Assembly (NCBI GenBank): GCA_963717955.1
Contig: CAVQXR010000002.1
Span: 248,001 to 312,000, forward strand
Origin: CAVQXR01 sp963717955
GTDB taxonomy: Bacteria; Actinomycetota; Thermoleophilia; Gaiellales; Gaiellaceae
Length of the DNA stretch: 64,000 bases
Direction of reading: 5' to 3'
Notes under the pieces: generated by a model
Told to the model about the DNA's origin: nothing
The model's input: only the letters and a program-made list of their open reading frames with translations
Databases searched by the model: none
Position numbers and translations under genes: made by a program
Part shown: positions 26,809 to 36,497 of the stretch, in pieces
Layout of the letters: the number at the start of each line of letters is the position of its first letter
How positions within the stretch are numbered: position 1 is the first letter of the stretch

Positions 26809-28929
26809 ATGAGGTACCGCATCTCCGTCGACACGGGCGGGACGTTCACGGACGTCGTGCTCGCCGATCCGGACGGGCAGCTACGGATCGCAAAGGCGCT
26901 CACGAGCAGCGAGCGCGCATTCGCGAGCATCCACGACGGCCTCTCGCAGCTCGCGCCGAGCCTCGGGCTCTCCGTCGAGGAGTTGCTCGAGCGCACCGAC
27001 GTGCTCACCTACGGCACGACCCGATCGACGAACGCGATCGTCGAGGGTGCGACGGCGCGGACCGCGTTCTTCACCACCGCAGGCTTCCCCGACATCCTGC
27101 TGCTCCGGGAGGGCGGCAAGCACGATCCGTTCCGCCAGATCGCCTATCCGCCGGCGTACATCCCGCGCCTGCTCACATTCGAGATCCGCGAGCGCATGGA
27201 CTCCGAAGGCGAGGCGTTCCTCCCGCTCGACGAGGCGAGCGTCACGGACGCGATCGCGAAGGCCCGGCGGCGCGGCGCGGAGGCGGTCGCCGTCTGCCTG
27301 CTCTGGTCGATCGTCAATCCGGCGCACGAGCTCCGGGTCGGCGAGCTCATCGAGGAGCTCTGCCCGGGCCTTCCGTACACGCTCTCCCACCGGCTCAACC
27401 CGATCATCCGCGAGTACCGGCGAGCCTCCGCGACGGCCATCGACGCCTCGCTGAAACCGCTGATGCAGGACTACCTCGCGGCGATGGAGCGCGATCTACG
27501 GGACGCCGGCTTCGCGGGGCACCTGTTCATCTCGACGTCGTTCGGGGGTGCCTGGCGGCCCGAGCAGATCGTCGAACGTCCGATCTACTCGGTCGGTTCC
27601 GGCCCGTCGATGGCGCCGGTCGCGGCGGTGACCTACGCGCGAGAGGAGTCGCCCGACGACGCGGCGGAGCTGCTCGTCTGCGACACGGGCGGCACGACGT
27701 TCGACGTCGGGCTCGTCTCCGGCGGTCGGATCGCCACGACGGCCGAGACATGGCTCGGCGGCCGCTGGATCGGCCACATCACCGGGATCCGCTCCGTTGA
27801 CGTGAAGTCGATCGGCGCGGGCGGCGGCTCGATCGTCTGGATCGACCCGGGTGGGTTGCTCCGGGTCGGGCCCCGGAGTGCCGGGGCCGATCCGGGACCG
27901 GCCTGCTACGGCCGGGGAGGTACCGAGCCCACGGTGACGGACGCAGCGGTCGCGCTCGGGTGGATCGACCCGGAGTTCTTCCTAGGCGGTCGACTCCCGC
28001 TCGACGCTGCGATGGCGCAACGGTCGACCGGCGACGTCGGCGCGCGGATCGGAATGGGCATGGAGGAGGCGGCGTACGCCGCGATCACGATCGCGACCGA
28101 GAACATCGTCGGCGCGATTCGCGAGCTGACGATCGCCCAGGGGATCGACCCGCGAGAGGTGACCATGGTCGCCGGCGGGGGCGCCTCCGGGCTCAACATC
28201 GTCCCGATCGCCCGTGAGCTCGGGTGCCGGCGCGTCCTGCTCCCTTCCACTGCCGGAGCACTGTCGGCCTGCGGCGCGCTGTACTCGGACGTCGTCTCCG
28301 AGATCTCGCGAAGCCGCTACGTGGAGACCCGCTCGCTCGACCTCGAGGCCGTCAACGAGACGCTCGCGGAGATCGAGGCGGAGGCTGACGAGCTCCTTCG
28401 TGGCCTCGCGGCGCTCGAGCCCCGCACCACGACGAAGGAGTTCACGGTCGAAGCGCGCTACCGGGCCCAGGTGTGGGAGCTCGACGTACCGATCCCATCG
28501 CGCCTGGCAGGGCCGGACGACGTCCGCGCGCTCGAGGAGTCCTTCCACGAGGTTCACGAGCGGGTGTTCGCCGTCAGGGAGCCGGGGCAGTACCTCGAGT
28601 GCTTGCTCTGGAAGGCGCGCACGACGGCCGTCCTCGCGAAGCCCGAGGTCCGCTCGCCTGCCCTGCCGGCGAGGGCGGCGGTCGGATCGGCCGACGACGT
28701 GCTCGCCTACTTCCCGGAGACGGGGCTGGAGCGCGTGCCTCGCTACGAGGGCGGGACGCTTCCGGCCGGAGCGCGGATCGAGGGTCCCGCGATCATCCGT
28801 GAGCCGACGACGACCGTCGTCGTGTATCCCGGCTCGGCTGCCGAGGTGACGCCGCTTCGCAACTACCTGCTCGAGCTGACGGGCGTTGCGACCGACCGGA
28901 CGCCCGTCGGAGAGGCCGCGCCGGTATGA
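26809..28929 (+). CDS. hyuA: Hydantoinase/oxoprolinase subunit A (HyuA-type), second copy
   Basis: Second HyuA homologue, 706 residues. ASKHA motifs are DTGGTFTDVVLAD at the N-terminus and DTGGTTFDVGLVSGG in the middle, with SIGAGGGSIVWID. The N-terminal third has TYGTTRSTNAIVEG. It differs from the first copy throughout, including Asp-Thr in place of Asp-Val/Asp-Met at both phosphate motifs, so it should serve a different substrate. The stop overlaps hyuB2 (ATGA). The ATG at 26809 is followed immediately by the ASKHA strand (RYRISVDTGG). Confidence 0.9.
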   Translation: MRYRISVDTGGTFTDVVLADPDGQLRIAKALTSSERAFASIHDGLSQLAPSLGLSVEELLERTDVLTYGTTRSTNAIVEGATARTAFFTTAGFPDILLLREGGKHDPFRQIAYPPAYIPRLLTFEIRERMDSEGEAFLPLDEASVTDAIAKARRRGAEAVAVCLLWSIVNPAHELRVGELIEELCPGLPYTLSHRLNPIIREYRRASATAIDASLKPLMQDYLAAMERDLRDAGFAGHLFISTSFGGAWRPEQIVERPIYSVGSGPSMAPVAAVTYAREESPDDAAELLVCDTGGTTFDVGLVSGGRIATTAETWLGGRWIGHITGIRSVDVKSIGAGGGSIVWIDPGGLLRVGPRSAGADPGPACYGRGGTEPTVTDAAVALGWIDPEFFLGGRLPLDAAMAQRSTGDVGARIGMGMEEAAYAAITIATENIVGAIRELTIAQGIDPREVTMVAGGGASGLNIVPIARELGCRRVLLPSTAGALSACGALYSDVVSEISRSRYVETRSLDLEAVNETLAEIEAEADELLRGLAALEPRTTTKEFTVEARYRAQVWELDVPIPSRLAGPDDVRALEESFHEVHERVFAVREPGQYLECLLWKARTTAVLAKPEVRSPALPARAAVGSADDVLAYFPETGLERVPRYEGGTLPAGARIEGPAIIREPTTTVVVYPGSAAEVTPLRNYLLELTGVATDRTPVGEAAPV

Positions 28930-30702
28930 GCCAGCCATTCGACCCCGTCCTGCTCGCCGTGATCGCGAACCGCCTCGACTCCATCGTGCGGGAGATGGAG
29001 AACACGCTGCTGCGCAGCGGCCGCTCCGCGGTGTTGAACATGGCGCGCGACTTCTCATGCGCGATCATCACCGGAGACAACAGGCTGCTCGCTTCGGCGG
29101 AGGGCCTGCCCGTCCACGTGATCGGCATGGAGTTCCTCGCCGAGGCCGTCACCGACCTCCACGAGGACCTCGCCGAGGGTGACGCCTTTCTCCACAACGA
29201 CCCCTACCTCGGCAACACCCATCCGGCCGACCACGTGATCCTCGTGCCGGTCTTCTGGGAGGGGCGGCACGTGTTCACGGCGGCGGCGAAGGCCCATCAG
29301 GCCGACTGCGGCAACGCGCAGCCGACGACGTACATGCCGTACGCCGGGGACGTGTACGAGGAGGGCAGCCTCATCTTCCCGGCGGTCCGCGTCCAGCGAG
29401 GCTACGAGGACATCGAGGACATCATCCGCATGTGCCGGCGGCGGATCCGGGTGCCCGATCAGTGGTACGGCGACTACCTGGCCATGGTCGGCGCGGCGCG
29501 GATCGGCGAGGCGCGTCTGAACGACCTGTGCGCGAAGTACGGCGACGACCTGCTCGAACGATTCGTCGAGGAGTGGTTCGACTACTCCGAGCGCCGCATC
29601 GCCCACGTCATCTCGCAGATGCCGAAGGGGACGATCGTCGGGCGAGGGCTGCCACGACCCGTTCGGCCCCGCGCCGGACGGGATCCCGATCCGCGTCGCG
29701 GTCACGGTCGATCCCGGACGAGGGCGTGATCGAGCTGGACCTCACCGACAACGTCGACTGCCTCCCGGCGGGCGTCAACGAGTCGCGCACCTGCGCGATG
29801 AACAACTGCATGACGGGGCTGTTCAACTCGATCGATGCCGGACATCCCCCACAACGCGGGCACGTTCCGGCGCGTCAAGGTCAAGCTCCGCGAGAACTGC
29901 GTCGTCGGGATCCCGTCCTTCCCCCATTCCTGCTCGGTCGCGACGACGAACGTCGGCGAGCGGCTCGTCGTCACGACGCAGCGAGACGATCGCTGACGCC
30001 TGGGAGGGCTACGGCCTCGCCGAGGGCGCGTGCGGGATCGGCCCGGGGTTCGCGGTCGTCTCCGGCACCGACTGCCGGAAGGCGGACGGCGCCTACGTGA
30101 ACCAGAAGTTCCTCGGCTCGCAGGGAGGGCCCGCCGGCCCGGAGCACGACGGCTGGATCACCTACGGCAACGCCGTCACGAACGGGCTCATGTTCCGCGA
30201 CGCCGTCGAGATCGACGAGCTGAAGTACCCGATCCGCGTGCACGAGCTCCGGGTTCGCGTCGACTCCGAGGGCGCCGGGCGCACGCGCGGAGCGCCCCGG
30301 CACGCGCGTGACGTACGGGCCGAAGCACGACCCGATGACGGCCGCGTACGTCACCGACGGCCACTTCCACCCGCCGCGCGGAACGCCGCGGCGGCGGTGA
30401 CGCCGCGCCGTCGATCCCCTTCAGGGTCAAGGTCGACGGCAGGAGGAGCCGCTGCGTCCCATCTCGCAGGAGGTGATCGAGCCGGGTCGAGCTGCTCGGT
30501 CACCTGCTCAGCGGCGGAGGCGGCTACGGCGACCCGTTCGAGCGCGAGCCGAGCGCTGGTGCGCGAGGACGTGCTCGCCGGTTTCGTGAGCCGTCGAGCG
30601 CGCCCGCGACGTCTACGGCGTCGCACTCGACGCGGCGCGCTCGACGAGGGCACGCTCGGCATCGACCCCGAGGAGACCGAGCGGCTGAGGGCGAGCCGAT
30701 GA
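28926..30702 (+). pseudogene. hyuB: Hydantoinase/oxoprolinase subunit B, second copy, with many frameshifts
   Basis: The first 240 residues read cleanly from ATG 28926 (NMARDFSCAIITGDNRLLASA, NDPYLGNTHPADH). From about 29640 on, the conserved HyuB sequence continues only by hopping frames. I place shifts near 29640, 29714, 29840, 29986, 30294, 30385, 30443, 30487, 30555, 30591 and 30640, mostly one extra base and often in G or C runs. Stitched together the protein is a full-length HyuB of roughly 585 residues that includes DIPHNAGTFRRVKVKL, GSQGGPAGPEHDGW, LLSGGGGYGDPFERE and ends ETERLRASR. Every segment is well conserved with no missense decay, which fits sequencing or assembly errors better than real inactivation. 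Listed as pseudogene because no intact frame exists here. Confidence 0.8.
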
Positions 30703-31463
30703 GCCGGTTCCCGACCTACCGGCTCGACGGCCGGACGGCGATCGTGACAGGCGCGAGCTCCGGGATCGGGTCTGCGACCGCCGAGGCGATGGGGGAGGCC
30801 GGCGCGCGGCTCGTGCTCGTCGGCCGGGACGGCGAGCGCCTGGGGCGGTGCGCGGCCAGCGTCCGCGACGCGGGCGGCGAGGCTGCCGTCTGCGCCGTCG
30901 ACCTCACCGGGGAAGGGGCGTCCGACCGGGTCGTCGAGGTGGCCCTCGAGGCGTTCGGTACGGTGGACGTGCTCGTCAATGCGGCCGCGATCTGGGAGCC
31001 CCAGCCGTTTCTCGAGGCGCCGCTCGAGAGCGCTCGACCGCCAGTGGGCAATCAACGTGCGGGCGCCCTACGCCCTCGCGCGGGCCGCCGCTCCCGCACA
31101 TGCGCGAGGGCGGCTCGATCGTCCTCCTCTCCTCGATCGCCGGCCACATCGGGTTTCCCAGGACTCCGTCGCCTACTGCACGACGAAGGGTGCCGTCGAG
31201 CTGTTCACGAAGGCGCTCGCCTGGAGCTGTCGCCGCTCGGGATCCGGGTCAACTGCGTCGCTCCTGGGAACATCCGGACGGCGATGAACGCGGCCGTGCT
31301 CGCCGTGCCGGAGTACGAGCGGGGGATGATCGAGGAGACACCGCTCCGGCGGATCGGTTCCGTCGAGGAGGTGGCTCCGGCGATCGTGTTCCTCGCCTCC
31401 GAGGCTGCCGCGTTCGTGCAGGGGTCGACGTGGCTGGTCGACGGCGGCTGGACGGCGCGGTGA
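30699..31463 (+). pseudogene. SDR oxidoreductase with frameshifts (probably intact in the organism)
   Basis: Short-chain dehydrogenase of about 255 residues starting at ATG 30699, which overlaps the hyuB2 stop. The N-terminus has TGASSGIGSATAEA and VNAAAIWEPQPF, and the C-terminus, in the same frame, PLGIRVNCVAPGNIRTAMNA and STWLVDGGW. Between about 31029 and 31221 the frame shifts four times (two extra bases near 31029 and 31090, two missing near 31160 and 31220), with net zero effect. The hidden middle gives RQWAINVRAPYALARAA, GGSIVLLSSIAGHIGFP and the catalytic YCTTK. A naive frame-0 translation looks open but is wrong over about 60 residues and lacks the YxxxK motif. It is the last gene of the hyu operon. 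Confidence 0.75.
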
Positions 31464-31525
31464 CAGGGGGTGACGGAACGGGATTTCCAACCGGAGCTTG
31501 ATTCTCGACGTCTCACATTTGAAAC

Positions 31526-31544
31526 TACCGCTACGACGGCGGTA
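31526..31544 (+). promoter_or_regulatory. Inverted repeat upstream of the LIV-type operon
   Basis: TACCGC, 7-base spacer, GCGGTA, just before the AGGAGGATAGGA ribosome site of the binding-protein gene. A TTGATT at 31498-31503 could be a -35 with a poor -10 (GAAACT, 31521-31526). It may be an operator or a leader hairpin. Confidence 0.3.
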
Positions 31545-31564
31545 CAGCGAACAGGAGGATAGGA

Positions 31565-32923
31565 ATGGCGACGCTCATGGCAAGACGGACGCAGCTGCTG
31601 CTGCTCGCGGTGCTCGTGGCCGCGCTGGCGGTGTTCGCCGCCGGGTGCGGAGGCGGCGACGAGGTGACAACCGCCGAGGAGCCGGCGGCCACGGAGACGA
31701 CGCCGGCGGAGGAGCCCGCCGACACCGGCGCCGCCGAGGAGCCGGCAGGCGAGGCGCCGTCGGGTGACCCGATCCTGATCGGGCTCTCGGCCGCACAGAC
31801 CGGAATCCTCGCGCCGTACGACCTGCAGGCCGGGCAGCTCTTCGAGATGCGGATCAAGCAGATCAACGACGCCGGTGGCGTGCTCGGGCGCCCGATCACG
31901 ACCGAGTGGATCGACACGAAGTCCGACAAGGCGCTGGCCGCCACGAACGCCGAAGAGCTGATCGACAACGGCGCCGTGGTCATCATCGCCACCTGCGACT
32001 TCGACTTCTCGTTCCCGGCCATCAACGCCGCGGGCGGACGTGACGTGCCCGGCATCGCGCTGTGCGCCTCCTCGCCGAAGGTGGCGACGCCGGACATCGT
32101 CGGCCCGTACGGCGGCTCGATGGGCCTCGGCTCGGACAGCGAGGGAGTGGCCATGGCCGAGTGGCTCCGGACGAACAAGCCGGAGATCGAGAGCATGTAC
32201 GTCTTCCGCGACGAGTCGCTCGAGTACTCGAAGGCGACGGCCGACTACTTCAAGGCCAAGTGGGAGGAGCTCGGCGGCACCGTCTGCGGCGAGGACACGT
32301 TCGTCGGCGGGCCCGACCTCGACCTCTCGTCGCAGGTCACGCGCCTGCGCGGCGCGGTCGACGCGTGCGACGGGATCTACGACGGCTCCTGGCAGCCGTA
32401 CGGCTCCCAGCTGATTCGCGCGGTACGCGACGCCGGCGTCGAGACGCCGATCTTCACCAACGCCTCGGTGAACGGCACCCTCGTCACCGAGGTCGCCGGC
32501 CAGGTCTCGAACTTCTGGGCGCTCGGGTTCGCATGCCTGCCGACCTACTGCGAGGGCTCGCAGTCGGAGTCGGTCGTGCAGATCGCCGACGAGTTCCAGG
32601 CGGAGTACGGCGAGCCGCTCGGCAACCACTACGCGCTGCCGGGCTACGCGCTCGCGGACGCGGTCGTGGCTGCGATCGAGGCCGCAGGCTCGACCGAAGG
32701 CCCCGCGATCGCCGCGGCGCTCTTCGGCGGGCAGGTCGCGATCGACTACTTCGGCAACCCGATGAAGTTCACGGACACCTGTCACCGGCCACAGCCGGCC
32801 GTCTACTCGGTCGAGGAGTGGCAGAACGGCGTGAACACGCAGGTGGGCGAGGCGATCGTCACCTCGGTGCCGGATATCGGTGACGGCAGCCCGTGCATCG
32901 GAGAGCCGCCGCCGGCCGGGTAG
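31565..32923 (+). CDS. Branched-chain-amino-acid-type ABC transporter substrate-binding lipoprotein
   Basis: Periplasmic-binding-fold type I (Leu/Ile/Val-binding) lipoprotein of 452 residues. The signal peptide ends in a lipobox with Cys28 (FAAGC), followed by an acidic Ala/Glu/Pro-rich linker to about residue 65. The mature domain starts DPILIGLSAAQTGILAPYD, with QLFEMRIKQINDAGGVLGRPI and INAAGGRDVPGIALC typical of the family. The ribosome site AGGAGG is strong. With the four genes that follow it makes a complete LIV-type importer. Family members carry branched-chain amino acids, but also urea, amides and aromatic compounds; given the neighbouring amidohydrolases the ligand may be an amide or lactam. 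Confidence 0.9.
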   Translation: MATLMARRTQLLLLAVLVAALAVFAAGCGGGDEVTTAEEPAATETTPAEEPADTGAAEEPAGEAPSGDPILIGLSAAQTGILAPYDLQAGQLFEMRIKQINDAGGVLGRPITTEWIDTKSDKALAATNAEELIDNGAVVIIATCDFDFSFPAINAAGGRDVPGIALCASSPKVATPDIVGPYGGSMGLGSDSEGVAMAEWLRTNKPEIESMYVFRDESLEYSKATADYFKAKWEELGGTVCGEDTFVGGPDLDLSSQVTRLRGAVDACDGIYDGSWQPYGSQLIRAVRDAGVETPIFTNASVNGTLVTEVAGQVSNFWALGFACLPTYCEGSQSESVVQIADEFQAEYGEPLGNHYALPGYALADAVVAAIEAAGSTEGPAIAAALFGGQVAIDYFGNPMKFTDTCHRPQPAVYSVEEWQNGVNTQVGEAIVTSVPDIGDGSPCIGEPPPAG

Positions 32924-32954
32924 GCGGGGCCGGACTGGAGGGGGCGGGAAGACC

Positions 32955-33722
32955 ATGACCGACACCGTCAACGGCTCGGGCGCATCGAAGCTCGTCGCGG
33001 AGGGCATCCGCGTGCACTTCGAAGGCGTCCGGGCCGTCGACGGTGTCGACCTGGCCCTCGAGCAAGGCGAGATCATGGGTCTGATTGGCCCGAATGGCGC
33101 CGGGAAGACGACGTTCATGAACGCTGTCACCGGCTTCGTGGAGCTGACGGGCGGCACGGTCGCCGTCGGCGGCGTCGACGTGACCGGCAAGTCCCCGAAC
33201 CGGATCGTCAAGCAGGGTGTCGCCCGCACGTTTCAGGACATCGCGACGTTCCCGAACCTCACCGTGTTCGAGAACGTCGAGCTCGGCGCGCTCGGCGCCG
33301 GGCTCGGGCGGCGGGCCGCCCGCCAGCGGGCAAGAGATCTGCTCGAGCGGCTCGGGCTCGCGCGAGTGGCGCAGCTGGACGCCTCGGCGCTGCCCCACGG
33401 CGAAGAGCGGCTGCTCGGGATCGCGCGAGCGGTGGCGATGAGCCCGACGTTCCTGCTGCTCGACGAGCCGGGAGCGGGCCTCGACGACGCCGAGAGCGCC
33501 ACGCTGGCGAAGACGATCGGTGCGCTGCGCGACGAGCTCGGTTGCGGGGTGCTGCTCGTCGAGCACGACATGCGCGTGATCTTCGGCGTCTGCGAGCGGA
33601 TCCAGGTACTGGACTACGGCAAGTCGATTGCGGTCGGGCTTCCCGCGGAGATTGCGAAGAACCCCGCCGTGGTCAAGGCATACCTTGGCGAGAAGGGGGC
33701 GGCGGTTGCTCAGGCTGAGTGA
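32955..33722 (+). CDS. livG: LIV-type ABC transporter ATP-binding protein LivG
   Basis: Nucleotide-binding subunit of 255 residues. Walker A is GPNGAGKTT, Walker B LLLDEPGAG, and the H-loop lies in LLVEHDM. The ABC signature is degenerate, ALPHGEERLLGIARA, where LivG homologues usually read LPYGxQRRLEIARAL. The LivG-type insertion VARTFQDIATFPNLTVFENV is present. ATG 32955 has GGGGCGGGAA about 4 bases upstream. It follows the binding protein by 31 bases and overlaps livF slightly. Confidence 0.93.
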   Translation: MTDTVNGSGASKLVAEGIRVHFEGVRAVDGVDLALEQGEIMGLIGPNGAGKTTFMNAVTGFVELTGGTVAVGGVDVTGKSPNRIVKQGVARTFQDIATFPNLTVFENVELGALGAGLGRRAARQRARDLLERLGLARVAQLDASALPHGEERLLGIARAVAMSPTFLLLDEPGAGLDDAESATLAKTIGALRDELGCGVLLVEHDMRVIFGVCERIQVLDYGKSIAVGLPAEIAKNPAVVKAYLGEKGAAVAQAE

Positions 33723-34428
33723 CCTCTGGGTTCACTACGGACGGATTGCGGCCGTGCAGGGCCTCTCGATCGCGGTGAGCGAGGGCGAGCTCGTCGGCGT
33801 CGTCGGGCACAACGGTGCCGGCAAGACGACGACGCTCAACACGATCTCGGGCGTCCTCAAACCGACGTCCGGCGAGGTCACGTTTCTCGGCTCGTCCATC
33901 GTCGGGCTCCCTCCCGATCAGATCCTGCGTGCCGGGATCTCGCTCGTGCCCGAGAATCGCCGGATCTTCGGCCGCCTCACCGTGGGCGAGAATCTCAGGA
34001 TCGGCACGACGGGCCGTCGCGACCGTGCCGTCGCGCAGGCCGACGTCGACCGGATGCTGGAGCGGTTCCCGGTCCTCGGGACCTACCGCGACCGGTCGGG
34101 CGCGAAGCTCTCGGGCGGCGAGCAGCAGCAGCTGGCGATCGCCCGGGCGCTGGTCGCACGGCCGAAGCTCTTGCTCCTCGACGAGCCGACACTCGGTCTC
34201 GCGCCGCTCATGGTCGATCGCGTGTTCGAGATCCTGGCGGAGCTGAAGCAGGAGGGTGTCACGATCCTGCTCGTCGAGCAGAACGCCGCCCGCACGATCG
34301 AGGTCGCCGACCGGACGTACGTCCTGAGAAGCGGCGGACGGATCGAGTTCCAGGGGACGGCGGAGGAGCTCCAGAAGATGGTCGACTTCGAATCCGCCTA
34401 CATCGGGATGGCAAAGGTCTCACCGTGA
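33706..34428 (+). CDS. livF: LIV-type ABC transporter ATP-binding protein LivF
   Basis: Second nucleotide-binding subunit, 240 residues, with Walker A GHNGAGKTTT, signature KLSGGEQQQLAIARAL and Walker B LLLDEPTLGLAP. The LivF-type SLVPENRRIFGRLTVGENL is present. The TTG start at 33706 overlaps the end of livG by 17 bases; no ATG or GTG is available at the right place and the preceding G-rich run (GGGGGCGG) can act as ribosome site. The stop overlaps livH (GTGA). Confidence 0.92.
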   Translation: MLRLSDLWVHYGRIAAVQGLSIAVSEGELVGVVGHNGAGKTTTLNTISGVLKPTSGEVTFLGSSIVGLPPDQILRAGISLVPENRRIFGRLTVGENLRIGTTGRRDRAVAQADVDRMLERFPVLGTYRDRSGAKLSGGEQQQLAIARALVARPKLLLLDEPTLGLAPLMVDRVFEILAELKQEGVTILLVEQNAARTIEVADRTYVLRSGGRIEFQGTAEELQKMVDFESAYIGMAKVSP

Positions 34429-35363
34429 GCACCGCCGTCCAGTACGCGATCGACGCGATCGCCTTCGGCAGCCTCTTCGCTCTGATGGCGCTCGGCCTCG
34501 CGCTGCTGTTCAGCGTCATGGGCCTCATGAACTTCGCGTACGGCGAGCTGATCATGGCCGGCGGCTACACGATGTACTACACACGGGACCTCGGCTGGGG
34601 CTCGATGATCGTGATCACGATCGTGGTCGTCACGGTCGTTTCGGTGCTCATGGAGCTCGTGGCGTTCCGGCCGCTGCGCAACGCCTCGCCCGTGACGCTC
34701 CTGGTCTCGTCGTTCGCGGTCAGCTACGGGCTCCAGCAGCTCGGCTGGATGACGGTCGGGAAGGGCCCCCAGAAGGGCGTCGAGCCCTTCCCGTGGCTCA
34801 CGGTGCAGATGGACATCGGCGGGGTGCTGATCTCGCGGCTCGCGATCCTCACGATCTTGGTGACGATCCTCCTGCTGATCGGGATGACCCTGCTCCTGCA
34901 GCGGACCACTCTCGGGATCCACCTCCGCGCGTCGACCGAGGACTTCCAGATGGCGCAGCTCGTCGGCGTACGCGGGAACCGGGTGATCGCGGCGGCGTTC
35001 GCGATCACCGGTGTCATCGCGGGGGTCGTCGCCCTCCTCTACGTGATGCGGACGGGGGCGATCGACCCCGAGATCGGCCGCGGCCCGCTGCTCGTCGCAT
35101 TCGTCGGCGGGGTGATCGGCGGGCTGGGGAGCCTCGTGGGTGCGGCGCTCGGCGGCTTCGTGCTCGGAGCGATCATCAACGTCCTGCAGGCCTCGCTGCC
35201 GACGAGCCTCGCGAGCCACACGCTGATGTTCGCGATGCTCGCCGTGATCGCGATCCTCGTCTTGAAGCCGGAAGGCCTGATCACCGTGCGGTTCGGGCTC
35301 ATGCGCGCCGGCATGCGGCGGCTGCGCGGGAGCGACGGTGTCCCGGAGGGGTCGCAGCCGTGA
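34425..35363 (+). CDS. livH: LIV-type ABC transporter permease LivH
   Basis: Permease of 312 residues with about eight hydrophobic helices. It has the family motifs GLALLFSVMGLMNFAYGELIMAG near residue 20-45 and GGLGSLVGAALGGFVLG near residue 240 (the EAA-like cytoplasmic loop). The GTG start overlaps the livF stop. Its own stop overlaps livM (GTGA), so the transporter genes are translationally coupled. Confidence 0.93.
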   Translation: MSTAVQYAIDAIAFGSLFALMALGLALLFSVMGLMNFAYGELIMAGGYTMYYTRDLGWGSMIVITIVVVTVVSVLMELVAFRPLRNASPVTLLVSSFAVSYGLQQLGWMTVGKGPQKGVEPFPWLTVQMDIGGVLISRLAILTILVTILLLIGMTLLLQRTTLGIHLRASTEDFQMAQLVGVRGNRVIAAAFAITGVIAGVVALLYVMRTGAIDPEIGRGPLLVAFVGGVIGGLGSLVGAALGGFVLGAIINVLQASLPTSLASHTLMFAMLAVIAILVLKPEGLITVRFGLMRAGMRRLRGSDGVPEGSQP

Positions 35364-36487
35364 CGGGTCAGACGGGATTCAAAGGGCTTGCCCGCCGCGG
35401 CTGGGTCCCGTTCTTCCTCTGCGCCGTAGTCGTGGCGAGCTGGGCGCTCGTCGAGGGCATCGACAAGAACGTCTACACCCGCACGACGGTGCTGATGTTC
35501 GTGCTCATGATCATCGTGCTCGGCCTGCAGATCTTCAGCGGCAACTCCGGCGTCCTCTCGTTCGGACACATCGCCTTCATGTCGATCGGCGCGTACTTCT
35601 CTGCGCTGCTCACGATCCCGACCGACATCAAGGAGTTCACGTTCCTCGACATGCCGGAGTTCCTGCGCTCGTGGATCTTCCCGGCCGAGCTCGGCGCGTT
35701 CGAGGCGACCCTCGCCGGGGCCGGGTTCGCGATGATCATCGCCCTGCTCACGGCGCCCGCAATCGTGCGTCTCGCGGGCGTGCAGGCCGGGATCGGCACG
35801 CTCGCGATCCTCGTCATCGTCAACGTCTTCACGATCCAGACGGAGTCGGTCACGCGCGGGACGAGCACGATGATCGGCGTGCCCGACACGACGACGTTCC
35901 TCCAGGTGATGGTGTGGGCGCTCGTGTTCATCGTCGTCGCGTACGCGTTCCAGCAGTCGAAGTTCGGCCTCGAGCTGCGGGCGTCGCGCGAGAACGAGCG
36001 GGCCGCTCGCTCCGTGGGCGTTCGGGTACCGATCGCCCGCGCGATCGCGTGGACGCTCTCGGGCTTCGTCGTCGGCGTCGCCGGGGCCCTGTACGGACAC
36101 TTCTTCGTGACGTTCAGCCCGCTCGACTTCTACTTCGACATCACGTTCCTGACGATCGTGATGCTGATCGTCGGCGGCATGACGAGCGTCACCGGCGCCG
36201 TCGTCGGCGTCTACTTCATCACGTTCATCCGCGAGGTGTTCCGGCGCTGGGAGGTGGACGGCTTCGCCGGCGTCACGCCGCCGTCCGGCACGGCCAACCT
36301 CGTGCTCGCGGCGGTCCTGCTCGTGACCCTGATCCTCCGGCCCAGCGGCATCACCGCCGGGAAGGAGATCAGCTGGCCGGGCGACTGGCCGATGCCGCGT
36401 CTCCTACGGCGGCGTCGCGAAGAGCCCGCCGAGCCAGCCGTGGCGCCGGACACGGCCGTCGAGACGCCCGCCTCCTCGGCAGAGTAG
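35360..36487 (+). CDS. livM: LIV-type ABC transporter permease LivM
   Basis: Second permease, 375 residues, with about nine or ten helices. LQIFSGNSGVLSFGHIAFMSIGAY at residues 55-80 and RASRENERAARSVGVRV near residue 215 are LivM hallmarks; GGMTSVTGAVVGVYFI follows. The C-terminal 35 residues are a charged, Pro/Glu-rich cytoplasmic tail. GTG 35360 overlaps the livH stop. It is the last gene of the 21.8-36.5 kb plus-strand block and converges on a SnoaL-like gene 10 bases away. Confidence 0.93.
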   Translation: MTGQTGFKGLARRGWVPFFLCAVVVASWALVEGIDKNVYTRTTVLMFVLMIIVLGLQIFSGNSGVLSFGHIAFMSIGAYFSALLTIPTDIKEFTFLDMPEFLRSWIFPAELGAFEATLAGAGFAMIIALLTAPAIVRLAGVQAGIGTLAILVIVNVFTIQTESVTRGTSTMIGVPDTTTFLQVMVWALVFIVVAYAFQQSKFGLELRASRENERAARSVGVRVPIARAIAWTLSGFVVGVAGALYGHFFVTFSPLDFYFDITFLTIVMLIVGGMTSVTGAVVGVYFITFIREVFRRWEVDGFAGVTPPSGTANLVLAAVLLVTLILRPSGITAGKEISWPGDWPMPRLLRRRREEPAEPAVAPDTAVETPASSAE

Positions 36488-36497
36488 GCGTCGCGAG

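Noticed and set aside
29640..30700. Programmed frameshifting or readthrough in hyuB2
   Set aside because: Too many shifts (at least eleven), in both directions and at different sequences, without a slippery motif; sequence error explains them better.
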